From NCBI RefSeq assembly GCF_036884295.1, contig NZ_CP145608.1:2046001-2110000 (forward strand): DNA of 64,000 nucleotides. Direction: 5' to 3'. The notes beneath the pieces are model-generated. The model was not told where the DNA came from and searched no databases. It was given only the letters and a program-made list of their open reading frames with translations. A program made the position numbers and the translations under genes. Positions 27,858 through 37,946 of this stretch are shown piece by piece (within the stretch, counting starts at the first letter, position 1; every line of letters begins with the position of its first letter). The stretch comes from Brochothrix thermosphacta DSM 20171 = FSL F6-1036. GTDB lineage: Bacteria; Bacillota; Bacilli; Lactobacillales; Listeriaceae.

Positions 27858-28319
27858 CTAAAAAATACGTTTAAAAGGATCGCGACTAATACCTTGATTT
27901 AAAACATTCTCGGCATAAATTTTAGCAGAAAATAAAGAATGATCTTTATAATTACCACATTCTAATGCTGAAACCGCAGGTACATCCACAGTTTCAATGA
28001 TACGTTTCAATGTTTTTTCTAAAGCGACAGCAATCTCTTCAGGTTCATGTAAATCCCATAAAATTAAGTAAAAGCCTGTACGGCATCCCATTGGCGAAAT
28101 ATCAATAATGCCTTCTACTTCGTCCCGTAAATAAGTAGCAAGTAAATGTTCTAAGGTATGAACTGCAGCTGTTGGTAGTGAATCTTCATTAGGTTGTAAA
28201 AAACGTAAATCATATTTTTGAACAGTACTTCCTTGCGGGCTTGTTTCCACACCTGCTGCTCTAACATAAGGTGCTTTTACAATCGTGTGATCCAATTCAA
28301 AACTCTCTACTCTCGCCAT
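27858..28319 (-). CDS. luxS: S-ribosylhomocysteine lyase (autoinducer-2 synthase)
   Basis: Cleaves S-ribosylhomocysteine to homocysteine and DPD, the AI-2 precursor. Counting from ATG 28319 the metal ligands are His54 and His58 in HTLEHLLATYLRD and Cys121 in ECGNYKDH; Cys79 in MGCRTGFYL is the catalytic Cys, and Glu57 the base. The 153-residue length is typical. The ATG at 28328 sits too close to GAGG, so 28319 is chosen. It is followed upstream by cutC on the same strand (gap about 34 bp). Confidence 0.96.
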   Translation of the reverse strand: MARVESFELDHTIVKAPYVRAAGVETSPQGSTVQKYDLRFLQPNEDSLPTAAVHTLEHLLATYLRDEVEGIIDISPMGCRTGFYLILWDLHEPEEIAVALEKTLKRIIETVDVPAVSALECGNYKDHSLFSAKIYAENVLNQGISRDPFKRIF

Positions 28320-28353
28320 ATCGCTCATCCTCTTTTCTAGTATTTTAAAATTG

Positions 28354-28977
28354 TTAAACTAAACGCGTACCATGAACTTCGTGAACAGCTAAATTTTCTG
28401 CTACAGATGCCATATTCTCTTTTGTAATCCCACCACCAGGTAATATAATTAGGCGATTACCAGCATATTCTTGATATTGGCGTAATCTGTCATAATTATC
28501 TGAAAGTGCAGTATTTAGTGGACCTCCATGTGTCAAGATACGATGTACTCCTTGCTCAGCTAACCAATCAATTGCCGCCAGTGGCTCGTTTAATTCGTCA
28601 AACGCCATATGAAAAGTTAATAAAGCACCCTGAGCTGCTGAAATAATTGCTTGATTGGCTGCTAAATCTAAGTTATTGTCAGCTGTTAAACAGCCAAAAA
28701 CAATACCATCCATACCAAGTTCACGATAAGCCGCCACATCTGTAAGCATGCTACGTAACTCCGCTTCTGAAAAAACAAAATTACCTTTACGTGGACGTAC
28801 CATGGCCATTATCGGCACTTTATGTTTCTTGCTAATACTAAGTGCCTCTTTAGCAACACCGATACTAACAGACGTTCCGCCTTCTGCTAGATTATCACAC
28901 AATTCAATGCGATCAACTTCTCCAATAATTTTCGGTAATCGTTCAAAATTTTCTACACAAACTTCTTTTAATAACAC
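28354..28977 (-). CDS. cutC: CutC-family copper homeostasis protein
   Basis: A 207-residue TIM-barrel protein. LLKEVCVENFERLPKI, DRIELCDNLAEGGTSVSIG, MAMVRPRKGNFVFS, FHMAFDELN and ILTHGG are conserved CutC segments. In Enterococcus CutC has been linked to copper tolerance, while its biochemical role remains unclear. Usually about 210-250 residues, so this is a compact form. It shares direction with luxS; no copper pump or chaperone is nearby. Confidence 0.9.
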   Translation of the reverse strand: MLLKEVCVENFERLPKIIGEVDRIELCDNLAEGGTSVSIGVAKEALSISKKHKVPIMAMVRPRKGNFVFSEAELRSMLTDVAAYRELGMDGIVFGCLTADNNLDLAANQAIISAAQGALLTFHMAFDELNEPLAAIDWLAEQGVHRILTHGGPLNTALSDNYDRLRQYQEYAGNRLIILPGGGITKENMASVAENLAVHEVHGTRLV

Positions 28978-29148
28978 AGACTAACCTCCTTTATAGTTTG
29001 TTTTATTATAGCTCAATTTCTCTTCTAAAAAAAATATTTTCGCTCCTTAACATTGAGATGTCACATACAACAAATATTGTTATAACAGTCAGCAATTTAT
29101 GTTATAATTAGCTCAACTTACAATCTACTGCAAGGAGGTCGGAATTAT

Positions 29149-29973
29149 ATGAAAAAACAGTTTCTTATTATGATAAGTCTGCTGCTTCTCTTCATTAGTG
29201 GTTGTCAATCAAACAAAACAGAAGCTGCTTTTTCTCCGAGAAAGGAAACAGCGATTCCAATTATTTTAGTGCCTGGCACCAATGCAACGGAAGATCGTTT
29301 TGATGAATTTACTGATGATTTAAAAATAAGTTATTTACATAAAGCCGATGCTCTTAAAGTAACTGTTAAAAAAGATCAAACATTATCATATAGTGGAAAA
29401 GCTTTAACATCTAAAAATCATCGTCCGTTTATTGTAATCGCTTTTGAAGATAACTCAGAGAAAGGTATTTTAAAACAAGCGGAATGGCTTGCGATTGCTC
29501 TAAATGATCTTTATGGAAAATATCATTTCTCTACTTTTGATGCTATTGGTCATTCTAATGGTGGTCTTGTTTTAACTAATTTTTTAGAATACCATAGCAC
29601 CGAAATTGAACCTCATCTCCGTAAATTGGTGACTGTATCAACACCTTATAACGACACAGATGAAAAAGATAATGGTAGCGCCCATGATTTGAAGAAATTA
29701 CCGAAAAAAACTAGTCTATTGCAGACGTTTATTGATCGTAAAGGTTTTATCCCAAAAAGTATTTCAGTATTGAATATTACTGGCGATTTAAAAAATAATC
29801 ATGTATCCGATGGAATAGTCCCAGTAAACAGTGCGTTAGCTGGTGAACTAATCTACAAAGGAACTGTCAGTTCATACTCGAGTAAGATATATAATGGGAA
29901 CGATACTGGACATAGCGATATTTTATCTAATAAACATGTTCAAACGCGTATCATCCATTTTCTATTCAAATAA
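29149..29973 (+). CDS. DUF915-like alpha/beta-hydrolase lipoprotein, copy 1
   Basis: A 274-residue predicted lipoprotein: signal MKKQFLIMISLLLLFISGC with lipobox Cys19, then an alpha/beta-hydrolase body with IILVPGTNATEDRFDEF and the nucleophile elbow IGHSNGG (Ser136), ending with an HSDILSN segment that may supply the catalytic His. It resembles DUF915 cell-surface hydrolases of Lactobacillales and Listeria. The substrate is unknown; it acts outside the membrane. Directly followed by a paralogue (gap 17 bp). Confidence 0.88.
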   Translation: MKKQFLIMISLLLLFISGCQSNKTEAAFSPRKETAIPIILVPGTNATEDRFDEFTDDLKISYLHKADALKVTVKKDQTLSYSGKALTSKNHRPFIVIAFEDNSEKGILKQAEWLAIALNDLYGKYHFSTFDAIGHSNGGLVLTNFLEYHSTEIEPHLRKLVTVSTPYNDTDEKDNGSAHDLKKLPKKTSLLQTFIDRKGFIPKSISVLNITGDLKNNHVSDGIVPVNSALAGELIYKGTVSSYSSKIYNGNDTGHSDILSNKHVQTRIIHFLFK

Positions 29974-29990
29974 TAATGAGGTGACCTTTT

Positions 29991-30830
29991 TTGAAAAATT
30001 ATCAACTGATCTTTTTTGCTTTGATAGCCTTACTCATACTTACCTCTTGTACAAAAGAGTCTGATTCAAAAGAGACTCGCGAGCAATTGCCTGTCACCAA
30101 AAATAGCCAACCGATTGTTCTAGTACCCGGGACAAATGGCACAGCAAATGATTTCGACGATTTTATAGCTGATGTTTCAAAAATATATGATTATCAACCT
30201 GAAATATTGCGTCTAACAGTTAATGAAGATAATAGCATCATCCACAGTGATGAGCCTCTTAAAAAAAATGCCTATCGACCTTTTATCGTAATTGCGTTTG
30301 AAAATGCGACGGAAGACGGTACATTAGAACAGTCTAAACGTCTAAAAACGGCATTAATGTCATTAGAAAAGAAGTATTCTTTTAAAAACTTTGATGCTGT
30401 AGGTTATTCTAACGGTGGTTTAGTTTTAACACATTTTCTAAAACACGACGCTAACACAACTAAAATCAAGCTTAGACGAATGGTCACTTTAGCAACACCC
30501 TATAATTATTTAAGCATGGACGAAAATGGAAAAGAAAAAAAGGTGACGCCTCTTCCATTTCATTATGAATTACTGACTGAACTATTAACCGATGATGATT
30601 CAATTCCGCAAAATATTTCCTACTTAAATATCACAGGTGATATCGACTCTGACCATGGTTCTGACAGTGTCGTTCCCGTTAACAGCGCCTTAGCTGGAAG
30701 ACTCATTTATCAAGATAAAATCAAGTCATATAAAGAACAAATCTTCTCTGGAAAACAATATAGTCATAGTGGCATTGTTAATGCGACAGCGAGCGAAAAA
30801 GCAGTCATGTCGTTTTTATACGGAGACTAA
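29991..30830 (+). CDS. DUF915-like alpha/beta-hydrolase lipoprotein, copy 2
   Basis: A 279-residue paralogue of the preceding gene. It starts with TTG behind GAGGTGA. Signal MKNYQLIFFALIALLILTSC puts the lipid on Cys20; IVLVPGTNGTANDFDDF and VGYSNGG (Ser140) are the equivalents of copy 1, and SHSGIVNATAS the probable His region. The two proteins share the same layout but differ widely between motifs, so the duplication is old. A strong terminator follows, so the two form one transcript. Confidence 0.87.
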   Translation: MKNYQLIFFALIALLILTSCTKESDSKETREQLPVTKNSQPIVLVPGTNGTANDFDDFIADVSKIYDYQPEILRLTVNEDNSIIHSDEPLKKNAYRPFIVIAFENATEDGTLEQSKRLKTALMSLEKKYSFKNFDAVGYSNGGLVLTHFLKHDANTTKIKLRRMVTLATPYNYLSMDENGKEKKVTPLPFHYELLTELLTDDDSIPQNISYLNITGDIDSDHGSDSVVPVNSALAGRLIYQDKIKSYKEQIFSGKQYSHSGIVNATASEKAVMSFLYGD

Positions 30831-30834
30831 AAAT

Positions 30835-30878
30835 AAAACCGTTGAACTCAGGAAATAAATGAGTTCAGCGGTTTTTTT
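30835..30878. terminator. terminator of the DUF915 pair (also usable by the convergent gene)
   Basis: AACCG-TTGAACTCA pairs with TGAGTTCA-GCGGTT around an eight-base loop, with T7 on the plus strand and A-rich sequence on the other side. Confidence 0.85.
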
Positions 30879-31656
30879 AATTAAATTTCAATTTTGATAA
30901 TTGTTTACCTTCGTTATCAAAATTTTCAGGTGATAACCATTTCACGTAGTTTTCTACCTGATTACGCCAAGCTATATCCGTCATTGCATACCAAGTGGTG
31001 TCACGATTACGTCCATGTGTCGTCGTAATTTGCTGAAAAAGACCTTCGTATGAAAATCCTAAGCGTTTAGCTGCTTTTTTAGAAGGTTCATTCAATGCAT
31101 CAGCTTTCCATTCATATCTCCTGAAACCAAGCGTTTCGAATACATAGCGCGCAAGTAAATAATGCGCCTCAGTTGAGACAACTGTTTGTCTCATTTTTTC
31201 CGAAAACGTAACCATTCCCACTTCGACAACACCGTTAACGATGTCTAAACGCATCAATGCAAATGTTCCAACTGCTTCATTGTTTGCGTTAATAATCGTA
31301 AAACAATCATAATCATTGCTGTTTTCCATTCCCAATACGTAATCATTAAATTCAGAATAGACTGTTGGTACAGCGCTCGGTAGATAAGTCCATTGTTGTG
31401 GTGACTGGTTCTGACTAAAAGAGTGAAAGAGACTTTCTGCGTGCGCTTCAGCATTAACTGGCTCTAAACGACAGTATTTACCCGTTAAAACAACTTTTTC
31501 AGGCTTTTTGAATGTCAGGGTATCTTCTGCTAAGGCGACTCCCACTGGCTGTCCATAGTCATTCATACGACTATTTATTTCATCAAACTGTTCGTCACCA
31601 CAGACACACCGAATCTTATCAATTCTACCTAAACCACAACTTTTACAAATCCTCAT
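30877..31656 (-). CDS. RimJ/RimL-type GNAT acetyltransferase with N-terminal zinc ribbon
   Basis: A 259-residue protein. The first 20 residues contain Cys4, Cys7, Cys17 and Cys19 (CKSCGLG...RCVCGD), a probable zinc ribbon. From MNDYGQPVG on it is a RimJ/RimL-like GNAT domain with VEVGMVTFSEKMRQ, YVFETLGFRRYEWK and NEPSKKAAKRLGFSYEG. The start is supported by AAGGGG eight bases upstream. Typical relatives begin at MNDYGQ, so the ribbon is an added module. The acceptor is unknown; the ribbon might bind protein or nucleic acid (inference). Confidence 0.85.
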   Translation of the reverse strand: MRICKSCGLGRIDKIRCVCGDEQFDEINSRMNDYGQPVGVALAEDTLTFKKPEKVVLTGKYCRLEPVNAEAHAESLFHSFSQNQSPQQWTYLPSAVPTVYSEFNDYVLGMENSNDYDCFTIINANNEAVGTFALMRLDIVNGVVEVGMVTFSEKMRQTVVSTEAHYLLARYVFETLGFRRYEWKADALNEPSKKAAKRLGFSYEGLFQQITTTHGRNRDTTWYAMTDIAWRNQVENYVKWLSPENFDNEGKQLSKLKFN

Positions 31657-31714
31657 TTCTTCATCCCCTTAACGCTATTATTTTCATATAACTTAACACG
31701 ATAACCAATATTAA

Positions 31715-31757
31715 CAAAAAAAGCCCCTGTAGAGCAAATTTATCTCTACAAGAGCTT
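31715..31757 (-). terminator. terminator of the PTS operon
   Basis: TGTAGAG pairs with CTCTACA inside a longer GCTC / GAGC-like stem, with T7 on the minus strand shortly after the IIA stop. Confidence 0.8.
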
Positions 31758-31763
31758 AATTTT

Positions 31764-32075
31764 TTATTTTTCCATACGTTTATAAACGTTAACAAACTCA
31801 ATCACGACTTCGCGTAATGTTTCAGTTGTAATTAAAAGATCCTCAGCATGTACTAATAAAAGTTGAATTTCGACTTTCTCACCTGATGCTTCTTTTTGGA
31901 TCAATTGGTGGTGCACACTGTGACCTGTTTTTAATGATTCGTTTCCTTCTTCAATTTTACTCTCAGCTTCTGTAAAATCGCCGGTTCTTGCTGCTCGCAA
32001 GCCCTCGAGATAGCTACTACGTGCTGAGCCGACATGGCTAATCATACCAAATATAATCGTTTCCATTTCATTCAT
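31764..32075 (-). CDS. PTS lactose/cellobiose-type EIIA
   Basis: A 103-residue helical protein of the Lac family EIIA. The phosphorylation site is His76 in LLLVHAEDLL. GHSVHHQLIQKEASG is a second conserved segment. It passes phosphate from HPr to the EIIB encoded at the other end of the operon. Last gene of the beta-glucoside operon, three bases after the ROK gene. Confidence 0.94.
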   Translation of the reverse strand: MNEMETIIFGMISHVGSARSSYLEGLRAARTGDFTEAESKIEEGNESLKTGHSVHHQLIQKEASGEKVEIQLLLVHAEDLLITTETLREVVIEFVNVYKRMEK

Positions 32076-32078
32076 CTT

Positions 32079-32966
32079 TTATTCCCCCTGTAGATAATGA
32101 TAAACTGCCCCTAACAATCCCGCTTGATTACGATGCGTCACTGCCTCAATCACAGTGTCACGTAAACCAAACCATGTCATTTGTTCCTTTAACTCCTCAA
32201 TAAATGTTGGACGACTGGTAATTCCACCACCAATAAAAATATGTGATGGATCAAAGAGATAGATTAAATTGTACAATCCTGTACAAATACCGTTATAAAA
32301 TGAAGAGACCAATCGCGTACAAACAACATCACCTGCATCATACCCTGCAAAAATTTCTTCACCTGTAATATCTTCCAATGCACGTTCTGTGTATGCTGCA
32401 TATTGCATTCTCATACGATAAATCGTCGTTGTATCATTAAGTGTTTGTGTACCCGGCAATGCTGTACCCGGTGTTTCAGTGAACATATAGCCAAATTCGC
32501 CCGCTCTATAGCGATTGCCACGAACTAGTTTATCATTCACATAAATGCCGCCACCAATTCCCGTTCCGATTGTTAAGCACAAGAAGTTTTCTAACGGTTT
32601 GGCTTTGCCCAACCATTTTTCTGCTAATAATGCACAATTAGCATCATTTTCAATTGCAGTTGGTAGCTTTAAATTTTTTTCTGACCATTCTAACATATTA
32701 AATTCATCAAAATCACGAATAGCACCACCCATTGAAATAACACCCGTTTTGGGATTAACGTAACCAGGCGCACTAATTGCAATTCCACTAACTTCTGGAT
32801 GTGCAATCACCCATTCTTTCATCTCTGATAAAATATGTAAACCATCAAAATGCTGAATCGTCACTTCTTTTGTTTCAACAATTTCGCCATCGGTTAGTAC
32901 AACGCCCATTTTGAGCGCTGTGCCACCAATATCGAATGCTGCAATACTACTACTCACTGCTATCAC
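32079..32966 (-). CDS. ROK-family sugar kinase (beta-glucoside kinase-like)
   Basis: A 295-residue kinase. IAAFDIGGTALKMGVVL is the ATP phosphate-1 loop; AIENDANCALLAEKWLG and LTIGTGIGGGIYVN are the ROK signatures. It lies between EIIC and EIIA of a cellobiose-type PTS. It could phosphorylate free glucose released by the GH1 enzyme, or act as a BglK-type beta-glucoside kinase (both inferences). No N-terminal HTH, so it is an enzyme and not a ROK repressor. Confidence 0.88.
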   Translation of the reverse strand: MIAVSSSIAAFDIGGTALKMGVVLTDGEIVETKEVTIQHFDGLHILSEMKEWVIAHPEVSGIAISAPGYVNPKTGVISMGGAIRDFDEFNMLEWSEKNLKLPTAIENDANCALLAEKWLGKAKPLENFLCLTIGTGIGGGIYVNDKLVRGNRYRAGEFGYMFTETPGTALPGTQTLNDTTTIYRMRMQYAAYTERALEDITGEEIFAGYDAGDVVCTRLVSSFYNGICTGLYNLIYLFDPSHIFIGGGITSRPTFIEELKEQMTWFGLRDTVIEAVTHRNQAGLLGAVYHYLQGE

Positions 32967-32988
32967 ATCCTATTACTTAAAATACAAT

Positions 32989-34326
32989 TTATGCTTCAGA
33001 AGCACGTTCTTCTGCATCAGCTGCGTTAACTTTATTCGATACCATTACAAACGGTAAGTAAATCAGAACTGATACTGCCAAACATAAGAGACCCACAGCT
33101 AAAGCTAAGAAATTACCACCGGTTCCTAAGAACGGAATTAACGGTCCAGGTGTTGTCCAAGGTACTTGATAAGCTATTGGCGGAATAATCTTTGTTGATA
33201 CAAAGAAGAAACCAATTAACGTATTAATTGCAGGTGTGATGATAAACGGAATAATAAGGATTGGATTCAATACAATCGGTAAACCAAAGATTACTGGTTC
33301 ATTGATATTGAATAATCCGGGTCCTATCGATAGTTTTGCTATATCACGATAATCCGCTCGACGAGATGCAATGAAGATGGCAATTAACAAACCAAGTGTC
33401 ATACCAGAACCACCATAGTTAGCGAATGCATCATTTAATCCACCCCATGTTTCAGGATATGGCGCGCCCCAAGCTGTACCATGTGCTGCAACATAAGATA
33501 AGTTTTCTAAGTTTGGCTCTGTGAAAATAGTATCGCGAATAGCTGCGATTGTATTTGGGCCGTGAATACCAAGCACCCATAAAATGTTGGAAATGAATCC
33601 AAGTAATAAGACTGAATAAATATTGGTACCCATATCTTTTAATGGTGATTGAATAACTGTATAAACCAAATCATTGATCCCTTTTGGTGAAACCAATGTG
33701 ATTAAATAGTTTAATACTGAGAATAGAATTGTGATAATTACAATTGGAATTAACACTTTAAACGAACGTGCGACTGCGGGTGGTACCTGATCAGGCATTT
33801 TTATTAGTAATTTAGGAGAACGTGATAGTCGACTGAAAACCTCGCCGACAATAATACCAACAATAATAGCAACGAAAAGACCTTGAGCTCCTAAAAACTT
33901 AACTGTCATATATGCTTGGTTATTTACTGTTTCATACGGTGTATAAACAATAAAGAACGCACCAACAGCTGTTAAACCTGCGAGTAAATCATCTTCCTTA
34001 AATGATATCGCCAAATTTCGGGCGACGAGGAAAACAATTAATATTGCCATAATATTCGTGGAACCTTGCATAACCGGTGTAAATAGTGCCTGTGCCGAAG
34101 CTAGATTCGGAAAAATCTTTCCTAAGAACAATATTTTCGCAATAAATCCATCTGGTGAAAGAACTGCAAAGTTTAGTAATGTAACAATTGATCCTGCCAT
34201 AATAAGCGGGAACACCAGGATAAAAGCATCACGAATCGCAGCAATATGGCGCTGCGAGTTTAATTTATTGGCAACTGGTACCAACATTTTTTCCATACCA
34301 CGTTCAAACTTTGTCATCATACTCAT
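32989..34326 (-). CDS. PTS cellobiose/lichenan-type EIIC permease
   Basis: A 445-residue membrane protein with about ten helices, of the Lac/CelB family. Conserved segments include FILVFPLIMAGSIVTLLNF, HGPNTIAAIRDTIF, FNINEPVIFGLPIVLNP and VPWTTPGPLIPFLGTGG, which form the substrate site. It imports and phosphorylates beta-glucosides such as cellobiose with the EIIB and EIIA of the operon. Start ATG 34326 behind GGGGGG. Confidence 0.94.
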   Translation of the reverse strand: MSMMTKFERGMEKMLVPVANKLNSQRHIAAIRDAFILVFPLIMAGSIVTLLNFAVLSPDGFIAKILFLGKIFPNLASAQALFTPVMQGSTNIMAILIVFLVARNLAISFKEDDLLAGLTAVGAFFIVYTPYETVNNQAYMTVKFLGAQGLFVAIIVGIIVGEVFSRLSRSPKLLIKMPDQVPPAVARSFKVLIPIVIITILFSVLNYLITLVSPKGINDLVYTVIQSPLKDMGTNIYSVLLLGFISNILWVLGIHGPNTIAAIRDTIFTEPNLENLSYVAAHGTAWGAPYPETWGGLNDAFANYGGSGMTLGLLIAIFIASRRADYRDIAKLSIGPGLFNINEPVIFGLPIVLNPILIIPFIITPAINTLIGFFFVSTKIIPPIAYQVPWTTPGPLIPFLGTGGNFLALAVGLLCLAVSVLIYLPFVMVSNKVNAADAEERASEA

Positions 34327-34381
34327 TTCAATTACCCCCCATAGGTCTGATTTTCATTCATCATCACTGATGATTTACCCC

Positions 34382-34687
34382 TTAGCCTTCGATTGCTTTT
34401 AATGCAGTTTCTAAAACGGCTTTCCCATTAATCATTCCATAATCTTTCATTTCAATCACAAGTACAGGAATACGACCAGCTACCATTTCATCAACTTGTG
34501 GTTTTTGATAACGTACTTGAGGCCCTAACATTACGATATCTGCTGTATCAATTTTTTTTGATGCTTCTGAAATTGATAAAGCTTCAATCGATACTTCAAC
34601 GCCAACTTCGTCTGCATGCGCTTTCATTTTGTTAACCAATAAACTTGTAGACATTCCTGCTGCACATACTAATAATATTTCCTTCAT
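34382..34687 (-). CDS. PTS cellobiose-type EIIB
   Basis: A 101-residue protein. MKEILLVCAAGMSTSLLVNK carries the phosphorylated Cys8 in the P-loop-like C-x-A-G-M-S-T-S motif typical of Lac/CelB EIIB. It is 55 bp upstream of EIIC. It has its own long leader region, with an inverted repeat close to the start, behind the 648-bp gap from the GH1 gene. Confidence 0.95.
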   Translation of the reverse strand: MKEILLVCAAGMSTSLLVNKMKAHADEVGVEVSIEALSISEASKKIDTADIVMLGPQVRYQKPQVDEMVAGRIPVLVIEMKDYGMINGKAVLETALKAIEG

Positions 34688-35335
34688 AATAAATTCCTCC
34701 TCTAAGTGATGTTCATTGATTGATAGATAGACTGATTCGTTATGAATCAGTCTATCCTAAATAAAATTCCTAGTCTAACGAGTATTGAACATATTTTCTC
34801 AAACTACAACAACCGATGTTTTTAGCTATTTCAAAAAAATCATTAGACACAGATAGCCTTCTTCATTTTTCTACAATATCTTCAACACCAACCAGGTTGT
34901 TTTCGTTCTCAAAGATTCCAATTTATCAGTGTTTTACAAGGTTGAAGATGCTTTTACTCTTCTCTAGCACTTCAACCTAAAACACCTTTAAATTTCATAC
35001 CCTTATAAAATCTCAAGTACTAGACCTGAAATTTGTATGATAACGTCGAAACATTTCCAGAAAAACTAAGCTGTCTTTATCGAAATTTCATAACGGGATT
35101 AAATAATATAACGAGACCTGAAATTTAAGTTTTAAATAGACGTGAATCAGTCTATCCTAACTGAAATTTCTAGTCTAATATGTTATATTTCTAATCCATT
35201 CCAATTTGGATAAAGTAGAACGAGCTTATTTTTCTTTCAATAATCAGTCGACGCTCATTAAAATTTCTAGTCTAACGAGTATTGAACATTTTAAAGATTC
35301 CAATTTATAAGTGTTTTACAAGGTTGAAGATGCTT
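34688..35335. repeat. 648-bp repeat-rich intergenic region inside the PTS locus
   Basis: No gene seen. It contains three sets of direct repeats: an 18-bp unit (34743-34760 and 35143-35160), a 23-bp unit (34770-34792 and 35267-35289, with a shorter version near 35167), and a 49-bp unit (34911-34959 and 35293-35341, one mismatch). The second 49-bp copy covers the bglA stop codon, so part of the gap is a degenerate duplication of the bglA 3' end. The offsets differ (400, 497 and 382 bp), implying several events. Confidence 0.8.
34726..34756. promoter_or_regulatory. 13-bp perfect inverted repeat in the EIIB leader
   Basis: GATAGACTGATTC (34726-34738) and GAATCAGTCTATC (34744-34756) around a five-base loop, 39 bp upstream of the EIIB start. 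It could be an operator or an RNA hairpin. A T-run does not follow on the minus strand, so it is not a terminator. A shortened version occurs near 35137-35156. Confidence 0.6.
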
Positions 35336-36820
<1,485 letters not shown>

Positions 36821-36823
36821 TTA

Positions 36824-36838
36824 ATGTATACGCTTTCT
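36824..36838. promoter_or_regulatory. putative cre (CcpA) site
   Basis: ATGTATACGCTTTCT matches the cre consensus WTGWAARCGYTWWCW with one mismatch. It lies 43 bp upstream of the bglA start and overlaps a possible -10 (TATACA on the minus strand), a position suited to carbon catabolite repression. Confidence 0.6.
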
Positions 36839-36896
36839 TTACTTTGAACAACTGTTTCTGAAGGTTCTGACGATTGTTTCACACGTTAGGAAATTA

Positions 36897-36910
36897 TTTC
36901 AGAGCTGAAA
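36897..36910. promoter_or_regulatory. palindrome, possible RpiR operator
   Basis: TTTCAG-AG-CTGAAA, a perfect six-base inverted repeat, flanked by further GTTTCA half-sites at about 36876 and 36918. It lies between rpiR and bglA, about 60 bp upstream of the cre site. Confidence 0.45.
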
Positions 36911-37004
36911 CACAGCGTTTCACTGTCAAAAACCTTTATTACCAAGGACTATCGTCTTTTTTTAACGTTTTTATCATTTTAAAGCGTTCTCAATACAGTC
37001 AAAT

Positions 37005-37034
37005 AAAAAACAGTGTATCTATTTCATACACTGT
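37005..37034 (-). terminator. terminator of the rpiR gene
   Basis: Minus strand ACAGTGTAT-gaaatag-ATACACTGT followed by T6, 13 bp after the stop. Confidence 0.75.
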
Positions 37035-37047
37035 AACTGGCACCCCG

Positions 37048-37782
37048 TTAATCATTATGCTCACGATCGTAATTCTTTTTAGCCATTGCTTCTAAAATAA
37101 AAAGGACAGGAATTTGAGTGGTGATATTCGTTCGATCAACCATTTCTTGCGTTACATAGTATGAAATATTAACATCAGATAACCCTGCTAATGTATTATG
37201 CGTTGTATTTGTAATACTGATAATTTTACTACCGTAATCTAACATGTTATGAGCCTGCTCCAACACCTGATCTGTTTCACCCGATACGGATAATATAATC
37301 ATGACGGCATTTTTAAATTGTTGTCCTGCATTTGGATAAAAGGGATCCTTTATAAAAAAAGTACGTTGTTTCATATTAGAAAAGAAACGTGAACCATACT
37401 CTGCTAAAATGCCTGATGTTCCAATACCAAAGAAAACCACTAAATCAGCTTCATTAATCATATCAACCGCTTCATCTAATATTTCATCATAACCACGGTT
37501 CATTGTTCGCTCAAAAAATTCTTCCAACACTTCAACTGTATCGATTGTTTGTGCTTTTTCTTTTTTGACAGCTTCTTGTTTTAATTTAACTTTAAATTCT
37601 GAAAAACCTTCACAACCTACTTTACGTGTAAAACGAACAATTGACGCTGGAGAAACATGAGTTGCCTCGGAAAGTTCACGCACTCGCATAAACATCACTT
37701 TATCTCGATTATCTCGGATATAGCGATACAAGTGATGTTCCGTTTCAGTGAATTGTCTAACTTCTTCATTTGTAAACATCAT
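37048..37782 (-). CDS. MurR/RpiR-family transcriptional regulator
   Basis: About 244 residues. The N-terminal HTH_6 domain (RELSEATHVSPASIVRFTRK) is followed by a C-terminal SIS domain (VVFFGIGTSGILAEYGSR, MIILSVSGETDQV) that binds a phosphosugar. It lies directly upstream of the bglA/PTS genes on the same strand and most likely controls them in response to a phosphorylated beta-glucoside (inference). The ATG at 37782 is chosen for its eight-base spacing to AAGGAG. Confidence 0.92.
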   Translation of the reverse strand: MMFTNEEVRQFTETEHHLYRYIRDNRDKVMFMRVRELSEATHVSPASIVRFTRKVGCEGFSEFKVKLKQEAVKKEKAQTIDTVEVLEEFFERTMNRGYDEILDEAVDMINEADLVVFFGIGTSGILAEYGSRFFSNMKQRTFFIKDPFYPNAGQQFKNAVMIILSVSGETDQVLEQAHNMLDYGSKIISITNTTHNTLAGLSDVNISYYVTQEMVDRTNITTQIPVLFILEAMAKKNYDREHND

Positions 37783-37900
37783 GCCACCCACTCCTTCTTA
37801 CACTCTTCTTTTATTTAATTATAACTGACAAAACAACAATCACAATATGTTTTTATTTCTAAATGCCTTCTATTAATAATAGTTCGCATAAATTTCCAAC

Positions 37901-37938
37901 AAAAAACCGCCATGAAGTTTTAATTCTTCAATGACGGT
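37901..37938 (-). terminator. terminator of the ABC exporter operon
   Basis: ACCGTCATTGAAG pairs with CTTCATGGCGGT (one bulge and a wobble), followed by T6 on the minus strand, just after the stop at 37947. Confidence 0.85.
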
Positions 37939-37946
37939 CATACTAA

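Noticed and set aside
28978-29148. Possible AI-2 or copper-specific regulatory site near cutC
   Set aside because: No recognisable operator was found; only AT-rich promoter-like sequence.
34726-34756. Inverted repeat as a terminator after bglA
   Set aside because: No T-run follows on the minus strand, and it lies 580 bp after bglA and next to the EIIB ribosome site.
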